A DNA stretch of 39,734 bases. It comes from Chryseobacterium sp. Leaf201. GTDB lineage: Bacteria > Bacteroidota > Bacteroidia > Flavobacteriales > Weeksellaceae. The position numbers and the translations under genes were made by a program. Where the stretch lies: assembly GCF_001421435.1 (NCBI RefSeq), contig NZ_LMKA01000071.1, positions 1 to 39,734 on the forward strand. The letters are read 5' to 3'. Shown in pieces: positions 24,801 to 33,024 of the stretch (position 1 is its first letter; every line of letters begins with the position of its first letter). The notes beneath the pieces were generated by a model. The model was not told the DNA's origin, ran no database searches, and was given only the letters and a program-made list of their open reading frames with translations.

Positions 24801-25280
24801 TTAATAAAATCTTCTGCTTTTTCCGTCTAATACATTTTCAAATATTGCAATCTGCTCTGTATTGAGGTTTTTCAAAGTTATTGTTCTGCTTCTTGCTAAG
24901 AGATGTTCAGGATAATACACCAGCTGAATGGTATCTGAACCAATTTTATATTCTCTGAGAAGTGTGGGCTTTCTGGTGTTTTTTCTGTTTGAGTTTGAAA
25001 ATAATAGATTGGTAACTTTAAACGGAATAAAACTGAAACCGGTTATGAATAGAAAGATCGAATTTTCATTAATAAAAACATGAAATGAGCACCATTCATA
25101 CTTCTTTTTAAAAGTTCCTTCATCTGTAAAAATTGTTCCGGTTATATTTTTTAATTCAATCGTATTTAAATCTTTACACTCTTCAAGAATTTTCTTTTTT
25201 TCAATATAATAATAAATAATTTTACCTGCGGAAAATAAAACAAGACCAGTCAGAAAATAAATGAATATAGTGTCAGGCAT
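24801..25280 (-). CDS. single-pass membrane protein of unknown function
   Basis: A 159-residue protein. Residues about 4-25 (TIFIYFLTGLVLFSAGKIIY) form a membrane segment, followed by a Lys/Glu-rich stretch. A second hydrophobic stretch at about 72-92 (ENSIFLFITGFSFIPFKV) is more likely beta strands of a folded domain. The C-terminus (TIQLVYYPEHLLARSRTITL, LNTEQIAIFENVL) looks like a PH-like or similar beta-rich domain facing the cytoplasm, but I do not recognise it. The next gene starts one base after its stop. Both lie between the two copies of the 97-bp repeat, so they may have moved or duplicated as a pair. Confidence 0.6.
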   Translation of the reverse strand: MPDTIFIYFLTGLVLFSAGKIIYYYIEKKKILEECKDLNTIELKNITGTIFTDEGTFKKKYEWCSFHVFINENSIFLFITGFSFIPFKVTNLLFSNSNRKNTRKPTLLREYKIGSDTIQLVYYPEHLLARSRTITLKNLNTEQIAIFENVLDGKSRRFY

Positions 25281-25300
25281 CTGCAGCTGTTATTTAAAAT

Positions 25301-25397
25301 TTTAAAGGTAAGAATATTCAGATAAATACATTTTCGGTCGCTGTTTACTGCTCGGTTCCATACATCAGTATTTTATCAATTTCAGGAATATTGAGGT
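25301..25397. repeat. 97-bp direct repeat, copy 2, with 3' remnant of a gene
   Basis: On the minus strand 25397-25345 encodes LNIPEIDKILMYGTEQ and a stop, identical to the end of the 222-residue gene. No upstream part of the gene remains here, so this is the stump of a second copy. The rest of the repeat lies just upstream of the 159-residue membrane gene. Confidence 0.9.
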
Positions 25398-25446
25398 TTT
25401 ATTAAAACTGAATTGAGCTTCATATGCTTGTAATCGTTCTGATGGC

Positions 25447-25733
25447 TTACCTATTTATATCACGCCTTCCGTCCCAAATGGAAAGAATAACCAATTCAGA
25501 TTCTGAAAATTCATAAAAAATTAAATAATCACGGATAATTTTCACACGAACATTTCGAGGTTTGTTTTTCTTCCAATAGTAGGGTGTTCTGCTAATGACT
25601 GAGTGGCATTTACAATAAACTTGTTTAGTTTTATACTGAAATTTTTAGATCTGTTTCTGAGTATCCAATATTCAAGAATTTCTTTTCTTTCAAAATTAGC
25701 TTTTTTGTGTCCAGATTATCTTCTTTTAGCCAT
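25447..25733 (-). pseudogene. RelE/ParE-family toxin gene with about three frameshifts
   Basis: Joined across frames, the minus strand reads MAKR, then IIWTQK, then ANFERKEILEYWILRNRSKN, then FSIKLNKFIVNATQSLAEHP, then TIGRKTNL, then ENVRVKIIRDYLIFYEFSES, then ELVILSIWDGRRDINR, ending in TAA at 25447-25449. This is a textbook RelE/ParE toxin (the GRKT, VR-KI-RDYLIFYE and ILSIWDGRR elements). Three one-base changes are needed: a deletion near 25719-25723, an extra base in the six-T run at 25701-25706, and a deletion in the TTT at 25553-25555. ATG 25731-25733 overlaps the end of the antitoxin frame, as usual in type II modules. The toxin is almost certainly inactive if the sequence is right. 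Confidence 0.75.
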
Positions 25734-25951
25734 TCTTCAATATCCTGATTGGCTTCATCATCACTCAGAAATGATGATTTTTTATATTCTTCCTGAGCTT
25801 CAGAAATTCTGTCTTCTTGACAGTCTGCAAGAATATACTCATGATTATCCAATTCAAAATCTAAAAGTTTTTGAATTTCTTCGATAATTCTGACTTCTTT
25901 TAATCGGGTAATTCGGTTAATTAAATCAATTTTTAAATCTGATGTATTCAT
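25631..25951 (-). CDS. antitoxin of a broken type II module, C-terminus altered by frameshift
   Basis: A 106-residue frame from ATG 25951. Residues 1-78 are an antitoxin-like protein (SDLKIDLINRITRLKEV, then IIEEIQKLLDFELD, then DRISEAQEEYKKSSFLSDDE, then ANQDIEEWLKED), of the addiction-module type found upstream of ParE/RelE toxins in Bacteroidota. Residues 79-106 are not antitoxin: they come from toxin DNA read out of frame. A one-base deletion near 25719-25723 has removed the original stop (TAA at 25716-25718, now out of frame). The DNA-binding or dimerisation helix at residues 5-30 is intact, so the protein may still bind, but its toxin partner is broken. Confidence 0.65.
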   Translation of the reverse strand: MNTSDLKIDLINRITRLKEVRIIEEIQKLLDFELDNHEYILADCQEDRISEAQEEYKKSSFLSDDEANQDIEEWLKEDNLDTKKLILKEKKFLNIGYSETDLKISV

Positions 25952-25987
25952 CGGCTGTGAATTTAATTCAAATGTAGAAAAAATAAC

Positions 25988-27703
25988 TTAAGCCAAGGGC
26001 AGTACAAAATAAAAAGTGCTTCCCTGATCCGGTAAACTTTTCACGCCGATTTCACCGTGCTGTTTTTCAATAAAATTTTTAGAGATGGCAAGTCCGAGCC
26101 CGGTGCCGTTCTGATGCTCACCCGGAACCTGGAAATAGCGGTCGAAAATCTGGCGGTGGTATTTTTCATCAATTCCTTTTCCGGTATCCGTAATGCTGAA
26201 CCGTACCGATGATGCCTGTCTTTCAACGGTAATGGAAATGCTTTCTTCCTGAAAAGAATGTTTGATGGCATTGCTCAGGAAATTATTCATGACCCAGACG
26301 GTTTTATCAAAATCAGCGGAAACAAGGTCATGGTCTCCGGTTAAATACCGGGCAGTAATTGAGATATTCTTCTGTTCCGCCAGCTTTTCCACATTTTTTA
26401 TGGCGGACTGAACCATTTCTTTAGGATTGCAGCTTTCGATCTGTAGGCGGATATTGCCTGTTTCTACCTGGGAAAGATTAAGGAGCTCGCCTGTAATATC
26501 CAGCAGCCTCTGTCCGTCTTCGTTAATGCTTTTTAAAAGTTCCTGCTGCTGTTCATTTAAGATTCCGAATTTCTGGTTTTCCAACAGCTGGACACCCATT
26601 TTAATCGCGGAAATAGGGGTCTTCAGTTCGTGTGAGATGGTGGCAATGAAATTGGTTTTGGCAAAATCCAGTTCTTTGAAAGGGGTGATATTCCGCAGTA
26701 AGATTACTTTGCCGATGTTCTTTTTTTCCTGTTCTCCGGTTTTTACAATGTTGATCGGTATAATTTCCTGCTCAAAATAATTTTCTTTATGGTCGGTCAC
26801 AATTTTAATCGGTTCTTTGGCAGGATTTTCAATGTTTTTGAGAAGCTCGCGGATGAGATCATTGTTTACCGCGACTTCATGAGCCGTCTTTCCGATCATT
26901 TCTTCTTTTTTAAGATTGGTGATTTTCAGGGCTTCATCATTGATCATATAAATATAATGATGCTCATCCAGCCCGATTACTGCGTCGTGCATATTGTTAA
27001 CCAGTGTTTCAATACGCTTCTTGTCCATCAGCTGTTTTGAAAGTGTGCTGCTTTCATATTCCTGCAGCTTTTCCGCCATGATATTGAAAGACCGGGCAAG
27101 GTCGTTAAACTCCTCGCTTCCTTTAAAATGAACCCTTTGGTTATAATTTTTATCCGCAATCTGCCGGATGCTGAACGTAAGCTGTTTAATGGGTTCGGCG
27201 ATGGTCTGCGGTAAATTAACCAGCAAAACCACGGCAATCAGGAAACACACCGTTCCCAGGCTGACGATCCAGAAGGTGGCGTTTTCGGCAGTGATGATGG
27301 CAATATCACTCTTCCGTTCAATGCCTTTCATGTTCAGGGACATAATAGTGACCAGGTCTTCACGGATCATTTTTTCCTTTTCAACGGTAGGCCGCTGAAG
27401 GTAATCCCGGAAATGCAGGTTGAGGTTCTGGGTAGCTTCCTTTTCTCCGAATTCCGTCAGATTTTTCTCCTGCAGGATGCTGTTTTTCCGGAAATCTTTA
27501 ATGGCTACGGCACTGTCTGATGCAATCTTATCCAGAGCCAGCAGCATATTTTTGGAGAACTCGATACTGTTGTAATTGGCGGTAAGGATTTTCTCCGTAT
27601 CCGATTTTAATTTGTTGATATACACAGAACCTATTACTGAAAGCAGGACAATCAGTAAAAACAGGAGACCGACGCCCAGGGTAAGTTTCGTTTTTAGTTT
27701 CAT
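25988..27703 (-). CDS. HAMP-PAS sensor histidine kinase, second half of a split KdpD
   Basis: A 571-residue membrane kinase (ATG 27703, MKLKTKLTLGVGLLFLL). The order is membrane segment (about 7-28), a periplasmic four-helix sensor region (about 30-140), a second membrane segment (about 144-165), HAMP (about 166-220), PAS (about 228-340) and HisKA with the phospho-accepting His358 in ISHELKTP. An HATPase domain follows, with N box NNFLSNAIKHS, G1 DTGKGID and G2 GTGLGLAI. The start lies 4 bp after the stop of the KdpD N-terminal gene; the longer frame from 27742 would overlap that gene. It is the last gene of the kdp operon. With the upstream KdpD/Usp protein it probably forms the potassium sensor normally found in one KdpD chain. 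Its likely partner is the NtrC-type regulator at 35167. Confidence 0.88.
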   Translation of the reverse strand: MKLKTKLTLGVGLLFLLIVLLSVIGSVYINKLKSDTEKILTANYNSIEFSKNMLLALDKIASDSAVAIKDFRKNSILQEKNLTEFGEKEATQNLNLHFRDYLQRPTVEKEKMIREDLVTIMSLNMKGIERKSDIAIITAENATFWIVSLGTVCFLIAVVLLVNLPQTIAEPIKQLTFSIRQIADKNYNQRVHFKGSEEFNDLARSFNIMAEKLQEYESSTLSKQLMDKKRIETLVNNMHDAVIGLDEHHYIYMINDEALKITNLKKEEMIGKTAHEVAVNNDLIRELLKNIENPAKEPIKIVTDHKENYFEQEIIPINIVKTGEQEKKNIGKVILLRNITPFKELDFAKTNFIATISHELKTPISAIKMGVQLLENQKFGILNEQQQELLKSINEDGQRLLDITGELLNLSQVETGNIRLQIESCNPKEMVQSAIKNVEKLAEQKNISITARYLTGDHDLVSADFDKTVWVMNNFLSNAIKHSFQEESISITVERQASSVRFSITDTGKGIDEKYHRQIFDRYFQVPGEHQNGTGLGLAISKNFIEKQHGEIGVKSLPDQGSTFYFVLPLA

Positions 27704-27707
27704 CAAT

Positions 27708-28817
27708 TCAGGATAAAATAATAATATCAATCTGCCGTTCATTCAGCCGGTTCATCAGGGTATAAATCCAGCTGTAGCCGAAAATGTTCTGCCATAATTT
27801 AGCATGCGGCTTTCCCATGCAGACCGTGGTGATGTTATGCTCAATAACATATTCCAGAATTCCTTTATGGACGCTGCTTTCTTTTACACGCATAACTTTT
27901 GCACCCAATTCCTGTGCTAAATTAAAATTATTAATCAGATAACGCTGCTTGTCGAGGGCAATTTTTTCAAGGCTTTCCGATGGCCTCTGGATGTACAGAA
28001 CCGTCCATGCGCTGTTGTAATAACTCGCCAGTCTCGCTGTTTTCCGGATGATGTTTTTAGCAACCTTTCCGTTGCTGCTGATGCAGGCCAGGAATTTTAC
28101 GGGTTTAAAATTTTCGGTCCTGATCTCCGTTTCCACTTTCTTTTCAACGTGGGTCGCCACTTCCTTTAAGGCCAGCTCGCGGAGCTGCAGGATATGGCCG
28201 CTCTGGAAAAAGTTCTGCAAAGCGGTCTGGATTTTTTCTTTCTTATAGATTTTCCCTTCCTTCAGCCGGGTCAGCAGCTCATCTGCCGTCAGATCGATAT
28301 TCACCACCTCATCCGCGAAAGCTAAAATTTTGTCCGGGACACGTTCCGTTACCTCAACGCCGGTAATTTTCCTTACCTCATCGTTCAGGCTTTCAATATG
28401 CTGGATATTCATGGCACTGATGACATTAATGCCGTTATCCAGGATTTCCAGTACATCCTGCCATCTTTTTTTGTGCTTGGAGCCTTCCACATTGGTATGC
28501 GCCAGCTCATCCACCAGAACTACTTCGGGATGCTCATTGATAATCGCCTGAAGATCCATTTCCTCCAGGCTTTTTCCTTTGTAAAAAACAGATTTCCTGG
28601 CAATTTCCGGAAGGCCTTCTGTCAATGCCTTGGTTTCTTCGCGGTCGTGCGTTTCTATGTAACCGATCTTGACATCAATGCCGTTCCGTAGCAGGGAATG
28701 CGCTTCCTGGAGCATACGGAAAGTTTTTCCCACGCCCGCACTCATCCCGATATAGATTTTGAATTTCCCTTTCCGGGATTTCTGAATCAGTTCTAAAAAA
28801 TCTTGTGCTGAAGGCAT
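27708..28817 (-). CDS. kdpD: KdpD N-terminal sensor protein (KdpD domain plus Usp)
   Basis: A 369-residue cytoplasmic protein (from ATG 28817, MPSAQDFLEL; 381 from ATG 28853). Residues about 18-225 are the KdpD domain with Walker A GMSAGVGKT at 24-32 and the VVLVDELAHTNVEGSKHKKR segment, the part that binds nucleotide (c-di-AMP binding sits in the Usp part of some homologues). Residues about 240-365 are a Usp fold (KFLACISSNGKVAKNIIRKT, then TTVCMGKPHAKLW). The DUF4118 membrane domain and the kinase of E. coli KdpD (894 residues) are missing; the kinase is a separate gene just downstream. It belongs to the kdp operon, 180-220 bp after the porin. I see nothing notable in that gap. Confidence 0.9.
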   Translation of the reverse strand: MPSAQDFLELIQKSRKGKFKIYIGMSAGVGKTFRMLQEAHSLLRNGIDVKIGYIETHDREETKALTEGLPEIARKSVFYKGKSLEEMDLQAIINEHPEVVLVDELAHTNVEGSKHKKRWQDVLEILDNGINVISAMNIQHIESLNDEVRKITGVEVTERVPDKILAFADEVVNIDLTADELLTRLKEGKIYKKEKIQTALQNFFQSGHILQLRELALKEVATHVEKKVETEIRTENFKPVKFLACISSNGKVAKNIIRKTARLASYYNSAWTVLYIQRPSESLEKIALDKQRYLINNFNLAQELGAKVMRVKESSVHKGILEYVIEHNITTVCMGKPHAKLWQNIFGYSWIYTLMNRLNERQIDIIILS

Positions 28818-29036
28818 GGGTTTAATTTTTTTCAATTGTATTTTCTGAATCACAACAATATTGTTTACAGGAGGGAAAGGGGAAGCCTGAGGCAGGACGT
28901 TGATAAGGGCTGTGAGTTTTAAAAATCCTTTTCCTGATATGTACTTTTATTTAAGCTTAAGAATAAAAATGCAGTTAAATTTTTTAGTTCTGCATCCACT
29001 AATCTTTCCCGGCTCCCGTCATGAATTTCCAGTGTT

Positions 29037-30122
29037 TTAAAACCAGGCCGCAAGACTTGTGGTGATAAAAAAGTTTCCTTTGCTGAAGTTGTCATTTTTC
29101 ATAAAAACAGCATCTTTGGAAGTAAATCCTCTGGCTTCCGTACGGAATACCACATTTTTAAAAATGGCATAATCCAGGTTCAGGGAATATCCGAAGGTCT
29201 GGAATCCGTTCGGGGTCCCGGTGCTGATAATCACTCCGTTTTCATCATTATAATATTCCAGTCTTCCGGCAAGCGCCCATTGGTCATTCAGCTGATATTT
29301 CATCAGGATATTCGGACTGTACCAGAGATTATAGTTTTCGCTTCCTTTTTCCTTCTGTTCGGCACCGATATCGAAGCCCAGCGTGGTGGAGAATTGATCT
29401 GTCAGCTGGAAGCTCCCGAAAAGATCATGGAAATAACGCATTTTTTTGTCTTTCTGAGGTTTGTCGTTGCCGATGAACGAACTGCTGTTCAGGGTAATTT
29501 TATCATTTGGTTTATAGGTTAACTGATGGCCGAATGACAGGCTCTGATTGCCTTCCGGTTTGGCAATCCGCTGCCATCCGTTCAGCACCATTCCGCTTAC
29601 CATCCATTTTCCGTTATCCGTGGTGTAGGAAATTTTGGTTCCGGTTTCAAAATAAGGGGAATTCTCTGCCGCGAGGCTTCTGGTCAGGTTAATGTTGTCC
29701 TTTCCGATGGCACTTTCCCAGCCGATGTGGGAAGGCATGATCCCGGCATCGATCCACAGGTTTTTATTTTTGGAAATTTTAATCCCGATATTCGCTTCGT
29801 TCACGTACCGCAATGCATCCTGTTCAGCAGCGAGGTTGTCCTGAGCATAGGTTCCTGCCATCAGCGCGAGATTGGCACGCATGTTTTTGTCCTGATAGGC
29901 CGCTTTAATAAGCCCCAGATTCAGATTGACTTCATTGTGACGGTTGTAGGAATACAGGAAATTCTGGCGTAAGTGATTTGCAGGTTCATTAAAATCATAT
30001 GTGTAAAAAAGCTCTGCATATGCAGAAAAACTGATTTTAGGCTGAGCAGCCAGTGAATCTGAAGACTGTGCTTTCGGGAAGAACACGCCCAGTATAAATG
30101 CGGTGATGATGTATTTTTTCAT
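29037..30122 (-). CDS. outer-membrane beta-barrel porin in the kdp operon
   Basis: A 361-residue protein with a signal peptide at 1-19 (MKKYIITAFILGVFFPKAQ) and a mature part of alternating amphipathic strands. Typical stretches are FSAYAELFYTYDFNEP, then DKNMRANLALMAGTY, then NLWIDAGIMPSHIGWES, then WALAGRLEYYNDENGVI. The last residues (FFITTSLAAWF) fit the C-terminal outer-membrane signature ending in Phe. It corresponds to the beta-barrel porin family BBP2 (OmpL-like). Its place between kdpC and the sensor genes, on the same strand with an 82-bp gap, suggests it helps potassium cross the outer membrane, or at least is induced with Kdp. The substrate is not shown by the sequence. Confidence 0.8.
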   Translation of the reverse strand: MKKYIITAFILGVFFPKAQSSDSLAAQPKISFSAYAELFYTYDFNEPANHLRQNFLYSYNRHNEVNLNLGLIKAAYQDKNMRANLALMAGTYAQDNLAAEQDALRYVNEANIGIKISKNKNLWIDAGIMPSHIGWESAIGKDNINLTRSLAAENSPYFETGTKISYTTDNGKWMVSGMVLNGWQRIAKPEGNQSLSFGHQLTYKPNDKITLNSSSFIGNDKPQKDKKMRYFHDLFGSFQLTDQFSTTLGFDIGAEQKEKGSENYNLWYSPNILMKYQLNDQWALAGRLEYYNDENGVIISTGTPNGFQTFGYSLNLDYAIFKNVVFRTEARGFTSKDAVFMKNDNFSKGNFFITTSLAAWF

Positions 30123-30204
30123 TTGAATGATGTGTATAGCAAGATCTATACTTTATTAAAACTTTATAGATGAGTGATGGATCTGGTGTGATTATTCAAA
30201 AAAA

Positions 30205-30753
30205 TTAATTCATTTGGTCTAAAGCAATATTCAGTTTCAGAACATTGATTTTTGAAGGCCCGAGAAGCGGTTGCTCTGTCTGTCTTTTGATCAGTTCTTC
30301 AATTCTTTCTGCCGCTATTTTGCGTTCTTCAGCAATTCTCAGAACCTGATACCGGGCGCCTTCTTCAGAAATATCGGGATCCAGGCCGCTTCCGCTTGCG
30401 GTTACCAGGTCTACAGGAACCTTTACACTTTCCATTCCAGGATTCTGCATTTTCAGGGTGTCGATTCTTTTCTGAACCGTTTCCAGATATTCTTCATTAC
30501 TGGGTCCTTTGTTGCTTCCTGCGCTTCCTGCGGCATTATAATCCACAGCGGAAGGCCGGCCGTGGAAATATTTTGGAGATTTAAAATCCTGGCCGATGTT
30601 GGCATAGAATTTCTGACCTTTATAACTGATGATTTCTGCGTTTCCCTGGGTTGGTAGAATTTGAGAACCTGCGTAAACAATACCTGAATAAATTCCAACG
30701 ATAATAAGCATAACAAGTGTCAGTCTTAATGCAGATAAAATATGATTTTTCAT
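30205..30753 (-). CDS. kdpC: potassium-transporting ATPase subunit KdpC
   Basis: A 182-residue protein with one N-terminal membrane segment (ALRLTLVMLIIVGIYSGIVY) and a periplasmic domain. The conserved stretches GRPSAVDYNAAGSAGSN and LVTASGSGLDPDISEEGA are complete, as is the ARYQVLRIAEERKI helix. KdpC stabilises the KdpFABC complex and raises the affinity for ATP. Length is normal for the family. It follows kdpB by 81 bp. Confidence 0.96.
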   Translation of the reverse strand: MKNHILSALRLTLVMLIIVGIYSGIVYAGSQILPTQGNAEIISYKGQKFYANIGQDFKSPKYFHGRPSAVDYNAAGSAGSNKGPSNEEYLETVQKRIDTLKMQNPGMESVKVPVDLVTASGSGLDPDISEEGARYQVLRIAEERKIAAERIEELIKRQTEQPLLGPSKINVLKLNIALDQMN

Positions 30754-30834
30754 TTTGATTAAATTTTTTAGTTAATGAATTGATAAGAGGAAAGGAAAGA
30801 AGGAGAATGTAAGCTTACCCTTCCGCTTTCCCGC

Positions 30835-32874
30835 TTAAAAGAATAAACTGATCACTAAATCAATCACTTTTATTCCGATGAATGGTGCGATAATCCCGCC
30901 CAGACCGTAGATCAGAAGGTTTCTTCTCAGCAGTGCACTGGCACCGATCGGTTTGTAGGCTACGCCTTTTAACGCCAGGGGAATCAGAACAGGGATAATA
31001 ATGGCATTAAAAATAATCGCGGATAAAATAGCAGATTCCGGACTGTGAAGATTCATGATATTCAGTTTCTGCAATGCCGGGATAAACGTAATGAAGAGTG
31101 CCGGGATGATGGCAAAATATTTCGCCACGTCATTTGCAATACTGAATGTGGTAAGCGTCCCGCGGGTCATCAGCAGCTGTTTCCCGATTTCTACAATTTC
31201 AATTAATTTTGTAGGATCATTATCCAGATCAACCATGTTTCCCGCCTCTTTGGCGGCCGCTGTTCCGCTGTTCATGGCAACTCCCACATCAGCCTGGGCA
31301 AGAGCCGGCGCGTCATTGGTTCCGTCTCCCATCATGGCCACGAGCTTTCCTTCCTGCTGTTCTTTTTTAATGTAGTTCATTTTGTCCTCCGGCCTGGCTT
31401 CAGCAATAAAATCATCCACACCGGCTTTTTCAGCAATAAACTTGGCCGTTAAAGGATTGTCACCGGTAACCATTACCGTTTTCACTCCCATTTTTCTCAG
31501 CCGCTGGAACCTTTCCTGAATCCCGGTCTTGATAATATCCTGAAGTTCGATGACGCCCCAGACTTTTTCATTAACGGAAACTACGAGCGGCGTCCCTCCG
31601 TTTTCAGAAATCCGGGTTACGGCTTCCTGGGTTTCCGGCGGGAAAATATTCCCGGCTTTTTCAGTAAGCTTTTTAATCGTATCGTACGCTCCTTTACGGA
31701 TCCTCGTAGTATCAAAATCAATCCCTGAAGTTCTTGTCTCAGCGGTAAATTCAATATAAACAGGATTGGGGACCAGTATTTCCTCAGGCTTTAGCTGGCT
31801 TAATTCGATGATTGATTTTCCTTCCGGTGTTTCATCTGCTACGGAACTGAGTGCAGAGGCTCTGATGAATTCATTGAGGTCGGTTCCATTCGCAGGATAA
31901 AACTGGGTAGCTTTCCGGTTCCCGATGGTGATGGTTCCGGTTTTATCCAGCAGGAGAACATCAATATCGCCGGCGGTTTCCACCGCTTTCCCGCTTTTGG
32001 TAATCACGTTGGCTCTTAAAGCCCGGTCCATTCCTGCAATCCCGATCGCAGAGAGCAGGCCGCCGATCGTTGTCGGAATCAGACAAACGAAAAGTGAAAT
32101 GAATGCTGCAATGGTGATCGGCGTCTGCGCATAATCTGCAAAAGGTTTCAGGGAAACGGTCACGATGATAAAGGTCAGCGTAAACCCGGCTAATAATATG
32201 GTTAATGCGATTTCGTTGGGTGTTTTCTGTCTTGAAGCGCCTTCTACAAGGGCAATCATCTGATCAAGGAAAGATTCTCCGGGCCTGGTGGTTACTTTCA
32301 CCTTAATCCTGTCGGAAAGTACTTTGGTTCCGCCTGTCACGGAGCTTTTGTCACCTCCTGCTTCACGGATCACGGGGGCACTTTCACCGGTAATGGCAGA
32401 TTCGTCAATAGTGGCAAGTCCTTCAATGATTTCGCCGTCCATCGGGATCTGGTCGCCTGCTTCACAGAGGAAAATGTCGCCCAGCGTCATATCGGCAGAT
32501 TTTTTTAGAACCGTTTCTACCTGAAATCCCGGTTTCTGATCAACGACTACTTTTGCAGGGGTTTCTTCCCGGGTTTTTCTTAACGTGTCGGCCTGTGCTT
32601 TTCCTCTGGCTTCAGCAATGGCTTCAGCAAAATTGGCAAATAAAACTGTAAAGAATAAGATGATAAATACCAGGAAATTATAAGTGAAGCTGCCCTGGGA
32701 ATGATCTCCCGTTAAGCTGAATATACTTACGATGAGCATAACCGCCGTTCCGATTTCCACCAGGAACATGACCGGGTTTTTAAACATGATTTTAGGATTC
32801 AGCTTGACGAAGGACTGTTGAATGGCTTCGTTAACCAGATCTTTCTGAAACAATGTCTGTGATTGATTTTTCAT
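30835..32874 (-). CDS. kdpB: potassium-transporting P-type ATPase subunit KdpB
   Basis: A 679-residue type IA P-type ATPase, the energising subunit of the high-affinity KdpFABC potassium pump. Landmarks are the actuator motif TGES at 162-165, the phosphorylated Asp310 in DKTGTIT, the hinge [10 protein letters not shown] and the P-domain [17 protein letters not shown]. Membrane segments lie at about 35-85, 225-285 and in the last 110 residues. The Ser of TGES, which is phosphorylated for inhibition in E. coli KdpB (Ser162), is conserved. It is separated from kdpA by 150 bp holding a long hairpin. Confidence 0.97.
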   Translation of the reverse strand: MKNQSQTLFQKDLVNEAIQQSFVKLNPKIMFKNPVMFLVEIGTAVMLIVSIFSLTGDHSQGSFTYNFLVFIILFFTVLFANFAEAIAEARGKAQADTLRKTREETPAKVVVDQKPGFQVETVLKKSADMTLGDIFLCEAGDQIPMDGEIIEGLATIDESAITGESAPVIREAGGDKSSVTGGTKVLSDRIKVKVTTRPGESFLDQMIALVEGASRQKTPNEIALTILLAGFTLTFIIVTVSLKPFADYAQTPITIAAFISLFVCLIPTTIGGLLSAIGIAGMDRALRANVITKSGKAVETAGDIDVLLLDKTGTITIGNRKATQFYPANGTDLNEFIRASALSSVADETPEGKSIIELSQLKPEEILVPNPVYIEFTAETRTSGIDFDTTRIRKGAYDTIKKLTEKAGNIFPPETQEAVTRISENGGTPLVVSVNEKVWGVIELQDIIKTGIQERFQRLRKMGVKTVMVTGDNPLTAKFIAEKAGVDDFIAEARPEDKMNYIKKEQQEGKLVAMMGDGTNDAPALAQADVGVAMNSGTAAAKEAGNMVDLDNDPTKLIEIVEIGKQLLMTRGTLTTFSIANDVAKYFAIIPALFITFIPALQKLNIMNLHSPESAILSAIIFNAIIIPVLIPLALKGVAYKPIGASALLRRNLLIYGLGGIIAPFIGIKVIDLVISLFF

Positions 32875-32905
32875 TGCCTGAATGATTTTTTTATTTGAAC
32901 CGTTA

Positions 32906-33007
32906 AGATGTATTTAAGGTAAGTTTGAGTTAAGGAATATTTTTAAATATTCAGCTTAGTGATTTGATGATGATTGGCTTAATATTCCTAACCTCTTAAA
33001 TACATCT
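32906..33007 (-). other. long inverted repeat between kdpA and kdpB
   Basis: AGATGTATTTAAG at 32906-32918 pairs with CTTAAATACATCT at 32995-33007, and GTTAAGGAATATT at 32929-32941 pairs with AATATTCCTAAC at 32981-32992 (one A bulged). Together they make a hairpin of about 100 nt in the kdpAB intercistronic RNA. There is no T tract, so it is not a simple terminator; an RNA-stability or processing element is more likely. Confidence 0.6.
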
Positions 33008-33024
33008 GATGTTTTGATTAATTT

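Noticed and set aside
24087..25397. The 97-bp repeats as attachment sites of a mobile element
   Set aside because: No integrase or transposase lies between them and one copy is simply the end of a gene.
20947..25951. Explaining every frameshift as a sequencing error
   Set aside because: Some lesions are not at homopolymers, one is a substitution, and longer runs in adjacent conserved genes are intact; still, errors at single sites cannot be excluded without reads.
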